This document shows, one piece after another, positions 1 through 6,634 of a DNA stretch of 13,318 nucleotides. This DNA comes from Deltaproteobacteria bacterium (GTDB taxonomy: Bacteria > Desulfobacterota > Anaeroferrophillalia > Anaeroferrophillales > Tharpellaceae). A program made the position numbers and the translations under genes. The notes beneath the pieces are model-generated. The model saw only the letters and a list, made by a program, of their open reading frames with translations. It was not told the DNA's origin and did not search any database. The DNA lies in contig DAOVTG010000043.1 of the NCBI GenBank assembly GCA_030633185.1, positions 1 to 13,318 of the forward strand. Direction: 5' to 3'. Within the stretch, counting starts at the first letter, position 1, and each line of letters opens with the position of its first letter.

Positions 1-543
1 CATATGATCGAGGCTTTTCATGGTATATTCCGCCGTCTTGACCGTCTCGAAATTCCGACCATAGCCGCAGTTCAAGGTGCCGTGCTCGGTGGCGGTTGCG
101 AGGTTGCACTTTTTTGTGACATGATTTTGGCGGCTGAAAATATCAAGATTGGTCAGCCTGAGATTAAGTTGGCGGTCTTCCCGCCGATTGCGGTGGCCGC
201 CTTGCCGACGATTGTCGGCCCCAAAAAAGCTTATGAGATGGTGCTTGGCGGCGAAGCCTTACGGGCTGATGCGGCATTGGCCTGTGGTCTTGTCAATAAA
301 GTAGTCTCCCTTGATGATTTTGAGGCGGAACTCGAAAAATTCATCGCTACCTTTACCGCTTTAAGCGGCTCGGCCCTGCGTTCAACCAAACGGGCTCTGA
401 AAGCGGCCTCCGGTAAACCTTTTTCCGCCGCTCTGGATACAGTCGAAGGCTCCTATCTTAATGACTGCATGCGTAACACCGACGCCCGGGAAGGGTTAAA
501 TTCGTTTCTTGAGAAACGTAAGCCGGTTTGGACTAATAAGTAA
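1..543 (+). CDS. dch: Cyclohexa-1,5-diene-1-carbonyl-CoA hydratase, 3' part (start lies before the window)
   Basis: This crotonase-fold enzyme adds water to cyclohexa-1,5-diene-1-carbonyl-CoA, the product of benzoyl-CoA reduction, giving 6-hydroxycyclohex-1-ene-1-carbonyl-CoA in the cytoplasm. About 180 residues are visible. The frame is already open at base 1, so the N-terminus is missing; full-length members have roughly 255-260 residues. Counting from the Met at base 4, the oxyanion-hole region GAVLGGGCE is at 25-33. The hydratase glutamates appear kept: Glu53 in GQPEI, and Glu78 in AYEMVL. The stretch FPPIAVAALP, in place of the usual hydratase GxxPGxGGTQ, is what I remember of Dch proteins. 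The stop codon overlaps the had ribosome binding site, so the two genes are almost certainly co-transcribed. The specific substrate rests on the neighbours had and oah; on sequence alone it could be called a generic enoyl-CoA hydratase. Confidence 0.88.
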   Translation, partial: HMIEAFHGIFRRLDRLEIPTIAAVQGAVLGGGCEVALFCDMILAAENIKIGQPEIKLAVFPPIAVAALPTIVGPKKAYEMVLGGEALRADAALACGLVNKVVSLDDFEAELEKFIATFTALSGSALRSTKRALKAASGKPFSAALDTVEGSYLNDCMRNTDAREGLNSFLEKRKPVWTNK

Positions 544-553
544 GGAGGATAAA

Positions 554-1645
554 ATGTCTGAGGTTCCTGCAAAGATCAAAACCTGGCAGATGGTTAAACC
601 GGGTGAAATGATACTTACTGAAGTCGATATGCCACCAATAAATGAAGGTGAAGTCTGCGTCAAGATTGCCGGTTGCGGTGTCTGCCATACTGATCTTGGT
701 TTCTTTTATGACGGCGTTCCGACGGTTTGTGAGCCGCCCCTGACTTTAGGTCACGAAATCAGCGGTACGGTTATCGGCGGCGATGCCGAGTTGATTGGTA
801 AAGAGGTTATCATTCCGGCGGTGATGCCCTGTAATGAGTGTCAAATCTGTAAAGCCGGGCGCGGTAATCGTTGCCTGAAACAGAAGATGCCGGGCAACAG
901 CATCGGTATGTATGGTGGATTTTCCAGCCATATTGTGGTGCCGACTGCAGGTCTTTGTGTTATCGAAAATCGGGGTGAGCGGCCATTGTCGCACTATGCC
1001 GTTGTCGCCGATGCCGGAACCACTCCCTACCAGGCCGCGATTCGGGCCGAACTTGATAAACCATTTTTTCCTGATGGTGATCTGGTCGTGGTCACCGGGG
1101 CCGGCGGCGGCGTTGGTACCTATATGGTTCAGATTGCCAAAGCCATGGGAGCCCGGGTTGTGATTGCGATTGACATCGATGATGAAAAACTCGAACGGTC
1201 TCTCAAATATGGGGCTGACCTGACGATCAATCCGATCGGTAAATCTAGTAAAGATGTTAAAGGCATCATTAAGGCTTACTGCAAAGAGCAGGGTGTGCCC
1301 CATAATTACGGCTGGAAGATCTTTGAGTGTTCCGGCAGCAAACCGGGGCAGGCTTTGGCTCTTGATCTGCTCTCTTTTGTCGGCAAACTGATAGTGGTTG
1401 GTTTCTCGATGGCCAAGCATGAGTATATGATCTCTAAATTGATGGCCTTTGATGCTGAAATGATCGGGACTTGGGGCTGTCATCCCAAATACTATCCGCC
1501 GGTTCTCGAGATGGTTCAGAGCGGTAAGGTCGAGATCGATGCTTTTCTCGAAACCCGGCCGATGAGCACGATCAAGGAGGCCTTTGCCGAGGTTCACGCC
1601 AAACCGATCAGCCGCCGAATTGTCCTGATTCCTGATTTCGATTAG
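554..1645 (+). CDS. had: 6-hydroxycyclohex-1-ene-1-carbonyl-CoA dehydrogenase (zinc-dependent MDR family)
   Basis: This cytoplasmic enzyme oxidises 6-hydroxycyclohex-1-ene-1-carbonyl-CoA to the 6-oxo compound with NAD+, the second step after ring reduction in anaerobic benzoyl-CoA breakdown. The 363-residue length fits the family (about 360-370). Visible parts are the catalytic zinc site (Cys44 in GCGVCHTD, His67-Glu68 in GHE), the structural zinc lobe (Cys93, Cys96, Cys99, Cys107) and the nucleotide-binding loop TGAGGGVG at 181-188. An acidic stretch after the next strand (IDIDD) suggests NAD rather than NADP. The start at 554 is chosen because AGGAGG at 543-548 sits 5 nt upstream; an in-frame ATG at 509 would overlap dch and lacks this site. 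In Geobacter metallireducens the equivalent is bamQ. Assignment over a generic alcohol dehydrogenase rests on its position between dch and oah. Confidence 0.9.
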   Translation: MSEVPAKIKTWQMVKPGEMILTEVDMPPINEGEVCVKIAGCGVCHTDLGFFYDGVPTVCEPPLTLGHEISGTVIGGDAELIGKEVIIPAVMPCNECQICKAGRGNRCLKQKMPGNSIGMYGGFSSHIVVPTAGLCVIENRGERPLSHYAVVADAGTTPYQAAIRAELDKPFFPDGDLVVVTGAGGGVGTYMVQIAKAMGARVVIAIDIDDEKLERSLKYGADLTINPIGKSSKDVKGIIKAYCKEQGVPHNYGWKIFECSGSKPGQALALDLLSFVGKLIVVGFSMAKHEYMISKLMAFDAEMIGTWGCHPKYYPPVLEMVQSGKVEIDAFLETRPMSTIKEAFAEVHAKPISRRIVLIPDFD

Positions 1646-1689
1646 AGTGTAAATGTTTGGTTTTGGATTGTTTCAAACTGTCTCGATAC

Positions 1690-1743
1690 GGGGACAGACC
1701 TCCAGGCAGGGCGCTAGCCCGAGCCGGGCTGAGCTCTGTCCCC
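1690..1743. repeat. Palindromic REP-like element between had and oah
   Basis: The outer arms are GGGGACAGA at 1690-1698 and TCTGTCCCC at 1735-1743, a perfect 9-bp inverted repeat. It extends to 13 bp with one mismatch (1690-1702 against 1731-1743). Inside is a second hairpin, AGCCC (1716-1720) and GGGCT (1726-1730) around a 5-nt loop. The element is GC-rich and has no run of T after it, so it does not look like a classic terminator. The GGGGACAGA end reminds me of short repeats seen beside IS200-like/REP-associated transposases in deltaproteobacteria; that is memory and was not checked. It lies within a presumed operon and may fold in the mRNA. Confidence 0.6.
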
Positions 1744-1767
1744 TTCGAAGTGGGCGAAGCAATGTTC

Positions 1768-1785
1768 GTCGCTATTTGCTGCGAC
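1768..1785. repeat. Small hairpin downstream of the REP-like element
   Basis: GTCGC at 1768-1772 pairs with GCGAC at 1781-1785 across an 8-nt loop. It lies 25 bp after the larger palindrome and 43 bp before oah. It may be a further arm of the same inserted element or chance; the stem is only 5 bp. Confidence 0.3.
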
Positions 1786-1828
1786 TTAACTTCTGAATTA
1801 TTATTGATAACACACATAGGAGAAAAAG

Positions 1829-2965
1829 ATGTCTTTAGATTGGATACCGAGAGAGAATGAACTGAAAAATCACTACCTTTGGGAAGATGATCATTTTGGC
1901 GGTGAAGGTGATGCCCCCTGCACGATTTATGAGAAACGTCCGGTTATCGACCCTGATGGCAACGTGGTTGAAGGGATCTACACCGGATGGATTATCCTTA
2001 ATAATCCGAAACAGTATAACTCCTATACGACCGAGATGGTTAAAGGCGTAATCGCCGGTTTCCAACGGGCTTCGGCCGACCGTCAGGTGGTTGCCGCTAT
2101 CTTTACCGCAGTCGGCGACAAAGCTTTCTGTACCGGTGGCAATACTAAAGAGTACGCTGAATATTACTCCAAACGCCCGCAAGAGTATGGCGACTATATG
2201 GATCTTTTTAACGGCATGGTTGATGCGATTTTAAATTGTAAAAAACCGACCATCTGCCGGATTAACGGTATGCGGGTTGCCGGTGGCCAGGAGATCGGGA
2301 TGGCGACTGACCTTTCGATCTCTTCTGATCTGGCAATTTTGGGTCAGGCCGGGCCAAAGCATGGTTCGGCCCCGGATGGCGGCTCGACCGATTTTCTGCC
2401 CTGGTACTTAGGGATTGAAGAAGCGATGTGGAACTGCGTCTCCTGTGAGATGTGGAGCGCTTATAAAATGAAACGTTTGGGTTTGCTCACCAAGGTCGTG
2501 CCGGTCATCAAGGATGGCGAAAAATGGGTTCGTAACCCCCTGATCGAGACCGACAAATGGATTGATGACGGTGAAATTGTCTATGGTGAATTTAAAACCG
2601 GAGCCGCCGCTAAAGAGGCGCGTAATTATGTGCGCTCGGCAACCATTGACCTTTCATTGCTTGATGAAGCGATTAACGAGATTGTCTGGAAGTTTACCAA
2701 CCTGATGCCGCACTGTCTGACAAAATCGGTTGACGGGGTTCGGGCCAAGAAGAAATTCTTCTGGGATCAAGCGAAGTTGCCGAATCGGCACTGGCTTGCC
2801 GCCAACATGAATTACGAAGCCTATATGGGCTTTAATGCTTTCAATACGAAAAAAATTACCGGCAAGGATACCATCGATTTCATCAAATACCGCCAACTCG
2901 TAGGTGAAGGCCAAGAGATCGGTGATGCGCTCTACGAGCAGGTTTTCGGTAAGCCTCAAGAATAG
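1829..2965 (+). CDS. oah (bamA): 6-oxocyclohex-1-ene-1-carbonyl-CoA hydrolase (ring-opening)
   Basis: This crotonase-superfamily hydrolase adds water and cleaves the ring of 6-oxocyclohex-1-ene-1-carbonyl-CoA to give 3-hydroxypimelyl-CoA. bamA is the common marker gene for anaerobic aromatic degraders. The 378 residues match the family length (about 377), longer than ordinary crotonases because of N- and C-terminal extensions. Key sections are CTGGNTKEYAEYY at 101-113 and INGMRVAGGQE at 145-155, which form the CoA oxyanion hole. Where hydratases have GQPEI, this protein reads GQAGPKHG from 172, so the hydratase glutamate is absent, as I recall for this hydrolase family. The start at 1829 follows AGGAGA (1818-1823) by 5 nt. 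It is separated from had by 183 bp holding a palindromic element, and is followed by a strong terminator. Confidence 0.95.
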   Translation: MSLDWIPRENELKNHYLWEDDHFGGEGDAPCTIYEKRPVIDPDGNVVEGIYTGWIILNNPKQYNSYTTEMVKGVIAGFQRASADRQVVAAIFTAVGDKAFCTGGNTKEYAEYYSKRPQEYGDYMDLFNGMVDAILNCKKPTICRINGMRVAGGQEIGMATDLSISSDLAILGQAGPKHGSAPDGGSTDFLPWYLGIEEAMWNCVSCEMWSAYKMKRLGLLTKVVPVIKDGEKWVRNPLIETDKWIDDGEIVYGEFKTGAAAKEARNYVRSATIDLSLLDEAINEIVWKFTNLMPHCLTKSVDGVRAKKKFFWDQAKLPNRHWLAANMNYEAYMGFNAFNTKKITGKDTIDFIKYRQLVGEGQEIGDALYEQVFGKPQE

Positions 2966-2998
2966 TATTGCTAAACAGTATAACTGCAGTTGTTAGTC

Positions 2999-3030
2999 AA
3001 AGGGCGGGATTTTAAATCCCGCCCTTTTTT
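2999..3030 (+). terminator. Intrinsic terminator after oah
   Basis: Arms AAAGGGCGGGATTT (2999-3012) and AAATCCCGCCCTTT (3014-3027) are perfectly complementary around a single T, and the T-run continues to 3030. It ends the benzoyl-CoA transcription unit. The A-run on the other side means it could also work on the minus strand. Confidence 0.9.
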
Positions 3031-3033
3031 ATT

Positions 3034-3062
3034 TTGACTTTATTGCACGATTTGTGTATCTT
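3034..3062 (+). promoter_or_regulatory. Probable sigma-70 promoter for the toxin-antitoxin genes
   Basis: A -35 box TTGACT (3034-3039) and a -10 box TATCTT (3057-3062) are separated by exactly 17 bp. Transcription would start near 3069, about 50 bp before the antitoxin start codon. The same arrangement recurs in front of polA. Confidence 0.65.
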
Positions 3063-3082
3063 TATTGGGTCACATTGAATTT

Positions 3083-3097
3083 TTCTAAAGATTAGAA
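3083..3097. promoter_or_regulatory. Possible antitoxin operator palindrome
   Basis: TTCTAA (3083-3088) and TTAGAA (3092-3097) form a perfect 6-bp inverted repeat with a 3-bp centre, between the predicted transcription start and the antitoxin start. Phd/YefM antitoxins commonly bind palindromes at their own promoters to repress the operon; this is the only clear palindrome here. The site is inferred. Confidence 0.4.
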
Positions 3098-3117
3098 TAG
3101 TTGTTATGGAGGGGCGG

Positions 3118-3351
3118 ATGCTGGAAGTAAATATTAGAGAAGCACGCTGTCATTTTGGGGAGCTATTAAACAGAGTTGAAAAAGGCGAGCAGGTCATGTT
3201 GACCCGCCGCGGGAAACGGGTTGCCCGGCTTTTGCCCTTGGAACTTGAAGAACGTCTGCCGAGCCTGAAAGAATTTAGAAGGTCGATTGTCATTAAAGGA
3301 AAGACCATGAGCCAAACGGTTGTCGATAGCCGTTTGGAGGAACGTTATTAA
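3118..3351 (+). CDS. Antitoxin, Phd/YefM family
   Basis: This small DNA-binding antitoxin is expected to neutralise the toxin encoded directly after it and to repress its own promoter. The 77 residues show the family layout: an N-terminal strand-helix region (VNIREARCHFGELLNRV) followed by the EKGEQVMLTRRGKRVARLLP segment typical of Phd/YefM DNA-binding domains, then a toxin-binding tail from about residue 40. I chose the ATG at 3118 because GGAGG at 3108-3112 lies 5 nt before it; the in-frame ATG at 3106 would add four residues and lacks such a site. The stop codon at 3349-3351 is 1 nt from the toxin start, indicating coupled translation. It could equally be labelled VapB by partner; the fold family is clear, the cellular role is inferred. 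Confidence 0.9.
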   Translation: MLEVNIREARCHFGELLNRVEKGEQVMLTRRGKRVARLLPLELEERLPSLKEFRRSIVIKGKTMSQTVVDSRLEERY

Positions 3352-3352
3352 A

Positions 3353-3778
3353 ATGGCCTATCTTGATACCAGTTTACTGGTGGCTTACTACTGTCCCGAG
3401 TCTTTAAGTGAGCAGGTTGAGGAGTTGATTTTACAGGATCAGGATCCGGTAATCAGCCAGTTGACCGAGGTCGAACTTTATTCGGCGGTGGCAAGAAAAA
3501 TCAGAGAGGGCAATTTGACTACCGGTGATGGTGAAAAAATTGTCCGACTCTATCGACACCACGTTGAATCTTTGAACTTGTATCGCATCCTGATGGTTGA
3601 ACCTGAACATTATGAACTGGCGGGCAGCTGGATCAGACGTTTCAATTTATCGTTACGAACTTTGGATGCCCTGCATCTGGCAGTCAGTGTCAGTGCAGAA
3701 TTACCGCTTTTTACTGCGGATCGTAAACTTGCCGTCGCTGCCGAAAAGCTGGGCCTGGAAGTTGTTTGTGTGTCGTAG
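3353..3778 (+). CDS. PIN-domain toxin (VapC-like ribonuclease)
   Basis: This 141-residue protein is a PIN-domain nuclease, expected to cut RNA when freed from its antitoxin. The four acidic active-site residues of PIN domains are present: Asp5 (YLDTS), Glu39 (TEVEL), Asp105 (LRTLDALHLA) and Asp123 (TADRKL). The toxin therefore looks catalytically intact. The length is normal for VapC. The start at 3353 is chosen because the protein then begins directly at the first PIN strand, one base after the antitoxin stop; GGAGG at 3336-3340 is within reach (12 nt). An in-frame start at 3320 would add 11 residues not expected for the family. The RNA target cannot be read from sequence; for VapC proteins it is often tRNA. 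Confidence 0.92.
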   Translation: MAYLDTSLLVAYYCPESLSEQVEELILQDQDPVISQLTEVELYSAVARKIREGNLTTGDGEKIVRLYRHHVESLNLYRILMVEPEHYELAGSWIRRFNLSLRTLDALHLAVSVSAELPLFTADRKLAVAAEKLGLEVVCVS

Positions 3779-3834
3779 AGGCATGGCATGCCTTGTCCTT
3801 TAATTGGTTGATTTTACTCTGACCCCAATTAAAG
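3779..3834. repeat. REP-like palindromic DNA after the toxin gene
   Basis: Two inverted repeats stand side by side. AGGCATG (3779-3785) and CATGCCT (3787-3793) surround a single G directly after the toxin stop codon. CTTTAATTGG (3798-3807) and CCAATTAAAG (3825-3834) form a perfect 10-bp pair around a 17-nt loop. On the minus strand the second contains TTGGGGTCAGAGTAAAAT, a string I remember from the edges of IS200-like/REP-associated elements; this was not checked. No transposase gene is present, so at most it is a remnant or a non-autonomous repeat. Confidence 0.5.
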
Positions 3835-3860
3835 AATGTGACACCAAATAAGTTAGCCAG

Positions 3861-3890
3861 AGGGCGGGATTTTAAAATCCCGCCCTTTTT
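3861..3890 (+). terminator. Intrinsic terminator after the toxin-antitoxin genes
   Basis: AGGGCGGGATTTT (3861-3873) and AAAATCCCGCCCT (3874-3886) form a perfect palindrome followed by T's to 3890. It closes the toxin-antitoxin unit and insulates polA. Confidence 0.88.
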
Positions 3891-3893
3891 ATT

Positions 3894-3922
3894 TTGACTT
3901 TGCTTTACAACTTGTGTACCTT
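3894..3922 (+). promoter_or_regulatory. Probable sigma-70 promoter of polA
   Basis: TTGACT (3894-3899) and TACCTT (3917-3922) are spaced 17 bp apart, immediately after a terminator and 40 bp before the polA start codon. The -10 box is weaker than that of copy 1 (C instead of T at position 3). Confidence 0.6.
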
Positions 3923-3961
3923 CCATTTTTCACATTCCACCATCCACTGAAGGATTTTTTT

Positions 3962-6622
3962 ATGTCAAAATTACTATGTCTGATTGATACCAGTGCTCTG
4001 GTTTATCGGGCTTTTCATGCGATCAGGCCTTTGACAACAACTACGGGGCAGCCGACCAATGCTCTTTTTGGTTTTTGTCAGATGTTGATGAAGGTGCTTG
4101 ATGATTTTCAACCGACGCATGTGGCGGCGGCGCTTGATTTGCCCGGGAAAACCTGGCGGCACCAAGTTTTCCCGGCATATAAAGCGCAGCGGCCACCGAT
4201 GGATCCGGATTTGGCGGAGCAATTTCCTTTTGTCCCTCGGTTGCTTGAAGCTTTTGCGGTGCCCGCAGTCGGGGTTGAGGGTTTTGAAGCGGATGACGTT
4301 ATCGCGACGTTGACGCATCGGGGGCGAGAGGCCGGATATGAGGTGTTGATTATTTCCGGTGACAAAGATCTTATGAGCCTGGTCGGTGACGGGGTTGTCA
4401 TGTTTGATACCATGAAAAACAAACGTTATGATCTTGAGGCCGTAGCCGAACGTCATGGCGTCACCGGCGAGCGTCTGCTCGACCTTCTCGCTTTGGCTGG
4501 CGACAGTGCCGATAATATCCCCGGCGTGCCGGGGGTTGGGCCTGTAACTGCGCGCACACTCTTGGCTGAGTTCGGTGATCTGGAAACTATTTTGCAAAAA
4601 AGTGAACAGATTAAGCAGAAAGGTTGGCGTGAAAAAATGTTGCTTCATAAAGATGATGCTAAACTCTCCCGGCGTCTGGTAACGTTGTCTTATGATATTG
4701 AAATAGAACTCGGTCTTGATGAACTTTTATGCCGGGAGCCGGATCGCTCAGCCTTAAAAGAGCTTTTTGCCGAACTCGAATTTCACTCCTTAAGCCATAA
4801 ATTAAGTCCGCAACGGACTGTAACCCGTGAGGGCTATCGGCTGATTGAGACGCCGGAAAAGTTTACCAAATTGCTCAAAGAGCTCGCCAATGTGCAAGAG
4901 TTGTCCATAGATACCGAGACCACCTCTATCGATCCGATGAGCGCCGAGCTTGTCGGTATCTCCCTTGCCTGGACGGAAAATGATGCCGTTTATATTCCGG
5001 TTGGCCATGGTGGGGATGTGACGCAGCTTGATAAAGAGGTCGTGCTGGCGGGCCTGCGCCCTTGGTTATGTGATGTGAAGATCAAAAAATGGGGCCAGAA
5101 TATCAAGTATGATGCCATAGTTTTACAGCGGGCCGGACTTGAACTTGAGGGTGTCGCCTTTGATTCGATGGTGGCCTCTTACCTGGTTAATCCGACCCGG
5201 CATCGGCATGGTCTGGATGCGTTGGCGTTGGAATATCTTGGTCATACCCCGATTTCGTTTAAAGAGGTGGTCGGAACGGGCCGTAATCAGGTGACGATGG
5301 ATAAAATTGTCCCGGAAAAGGTCTCAGATTATGCTTGTGAAGACGCGCAGCTCGCTTTCCTCCTGACCAAGATATTGGCTCCTAAACTGAAAGATGATGA
5401 TCTTGGCGAACTGTTCACTGAAATTGAGCTGCCTTTGATCGAGGTTTTGATGCGGGTCGAGATGAACGGGGTCTATCTCGATATTGAACTTCTCAAAAAA
5501 ACCGCCGGAGAATATCAACAACGTTTGCAAGTTAAGGCGGCTGAGATTTTTGCTCTGGCCGGGGACGAATTTAATATTAATTCACCCAAACAGTTGGCCG
5601 AGATTCTTTTTGATCGCCTCCAGCTCCCGGTTTTAAAGAAAACCAAAACCGGGCCTTCGACTGCGGTTGAGGTTTTACATCAGTTGGCCGAGAAGCATCC
5701 GCTACCGGCAAAAATCCTTGAATATCGTTCGCTGAGTAAACTTATTTCAACCTATCTGGTGGCCTTGCCAAGGCTGGTTAATAAGGAGACTGGCCGGGTT
5801 CACACCTCTTATAATCAGGCCGTGACCGCAACCGGCCGCCTCTCCTCCTCCGACCCCAATTTGCAGAATATTCCGATTCGCGGGGTTGATGGCGCGGTAA
5901 TCCGGGAGGCCTTTATCGGGGTTGGTGACAATCTGATTTTGGCGGCTGATTACTCGCAGATTGAACTGCGGGTTCTGGCCCATTTCTCCGGTGATCCGGC
6001 TCTGGTTGATGCCTTCAAAAAAGGGGATGATATTCATACGCGGACGGCGGCTGAAGTTTTTCAGGTTTTGCCGATGATGGTCAGCCCGGAAATGCGACGC
6101 CAGGCCAAAGCCATCAACTTTGGTTTGATCTACGGTATGGGGGCTCGTAGGTTGGCCAAAGAGCTTGATATTGACAGAAAAACCGCAAAGGCTTATATAG
6201 AAGGTTATTTTGCCGCTTATGCTGGTGTGAACAAATATTTTGCTGCAGTTGTGGACGAGGCGAGACGTCTGGAATATGTGACGACTCTGTTTAAACGGCG
6301 GCGCTATCTCCCTGAAATAAACAGTAAAAATCACAATTTAAAGGAGATGGCCCGGCGTACGGCCTTAAATACCCCGATTCAGGGGACGGCGGCGGATTTG
6401 ATCAAGTTGGCCATGGTCAACATCGATCAACGTCTGCGTGAGCTTAACTGGCGCTCCAAGATGATCATGCAGGTTCACGATGAACTGGTTTTTGAAGTGC
6501 CTCCGGATGAAATTGATGAGCTAACCCTTATGGTTCGCAAAGAGATGGCCGAAGTCTACCCCCTGAAAGTGCCGCTCGTTGTTGATATCGGGGTCGGCAA
6601 AAACTGGCGCGAAGCGCACTAA
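3962..6622 (+). CDS. polA: DNA polymerase I
   Basis: This enzyme fills gaps, removes RNA primers at Okazaki junctions and works in excision repair. The 886 residues carry all three domains. The 5'-3' nuclease domain (about 1-290) has the acidic GFEADD site at 107-112 and the helix-hairpin-helix stretch DNIPGVPGVG at 184-193. The 3'-5' proofreading domain (about 291-480) keeps its acidic residues: Asp317 and Glu319 in DTET, Asp384 in NIKYD, and Asp461 in YACEDA, so proofreading should be active. The polymerase domain has motif A DYSQIELR (663-670, Asp663), motif B RRQAKAINFGLIYG (712-725) and motif C VHDELVFEV (838-846, Asp840). AAGGA at 3950-3954 precedes the ATG by 7 nt; a GTG at 3914 would overlap the promoter. 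The gene is separated from folC by 12 nt. Confidence 0.97.
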   Translation: MSKLLCLIDTSALVYRAFHAIRPLTTTTGQPTNALFGFCQMLMKVLDDFQPTHVAAALDLPGKTWRHQVFPAYKAQRPPMDPDLAEQFPFVPRLLEAFAVPAVGVEGFEADDVIATLTHRGREAGYEVLIISGDKDLMSLVGDGVVMFDTMKNKRYDLEAVAERHGVTGERLLDLLALAGDSADNIPGVPGVGPVTARTLLAEFGDLETILQKSEQIKQKGWREKMLLHKDDAKLSRRLVTLSYDIEIELGLDELLCREPDRSALKELFAELEFHSLSHKLSPQRTVTREGYRLIETPEKFTKLLKELANVQELSIDTETTSIDPMSAELVGISLAWTENDAVYIPVGHGGDVTQLDKEVVLAGLRPWLCDVKIKKWGQNIKYDAIVLQRAGLELEGVAFDSMVASYLVNPTRHRHGLDALALEYLGHTPISFKEVVGTGRNQVTMDKIVPEKVSDYACEDAQLAFLLTKILAPKLKDDDLGELFTEIELPLIEVLMRVEMNGVYLDIELLKKTAGEYQQRLQVKAAEIFALAGDEFNINSPKQLAEILFDRLQLPVLKKTKTGPSTAVEVLHQLAEKHPLPAKILEYRSLSKLISTYLVALPRLVNKETGRVHTSYNQAVTATGRLSSSDPNLQNIPIRGVDGAVIREAFIGVGDNLILAADYSQIELRVLAHFSGDPALVDAFKKGDDIHTRTAAEVFQVLPMMVSPEMRRQAKAINFGLIYGMGARRLAKELDIDRKTAKAYIEGYFAAYAGVNKYFAAVVDEARRLEYVTTLFKRRRYLPEINSKNHNLKEMARRTALNTPIQGTAADLIKLAMVNIDQRLRELNWRSKMIMQVHDELVFEVPPDEIDELTLMVRKEMAEVYPLKVPLVVDIGVGKNWREAH

Positions 6623-6634
6623 ATAAAAAATATT

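Larger units (their letters stand above)
2992..3062 (+). repeat. Terminator-promoter module, copy 1 (direct repeat)
   Basis: This is the first of two near-identical direct repeats; the other is at 3852-3922. Both run GTTAG, two variable positions, a GGGCGGGAT hairpin, a T-run, ATTTTGACTT, then a less conserved 15 bp ending in TTGTGTA(T/C)CTT. The first about 48 bp differ only by a few bases and single-base indels; the last 22 bp match at about 15 positions. Copies flank the toxin-antitoxin cassette. Confidence 0.85.
3852..3922 (+). repeat. Terminator-promoter module, copy 2 (direct repeat)
   Basis: This is the second copy of the module at 2992-3062, in the same orientation, 860 bp further on. 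It keeps the GGGCGGGATTTT hairpin, T-run and ATTTTGACTT block almost unchanged and has drifted only in the 17-bp promoter spacer and in the -10 box. Confidence 0.85.

Noticed and set aside
509..553. Earlier start for had inside dch
   Set aside because: It would add 15 residues absent from the family, while the ATG at 554 has a perfect AGGAGG in front.
746..1597. Long minus-strand open frame (283 codons) opposite had
   Set aside because: It lies entirely within had, which has clear zinc and NAD motifs; the antisense frame shows no recognisable domain.
1690..1743. The had-oah palindrome as a transcription terminator
   Set aside because: It has no T-run after either arm, unlike the two true terminators in this window, so it is listed as a repeat.
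1657..1860. Small + strand open frame (67 codons) across the had-oah gap
   Set aside because: It runs through the palindromic element and into the oah start, has no ribosome binding site at its first codon and resembles no family.
3914..3961. Earlier GTG start for polA
   Set aside because: It overlaps the -10 box of the predicted promoter; the protein begins normally at 3962 (MSKLLCLIDTSALVYR).
5747..6334. Minus-strand open frame opposite the polymerase domain of polA
   Set aside because: It is a shadow of conserved polymerase motifs on the other strand, with no domain or start signal of its own.
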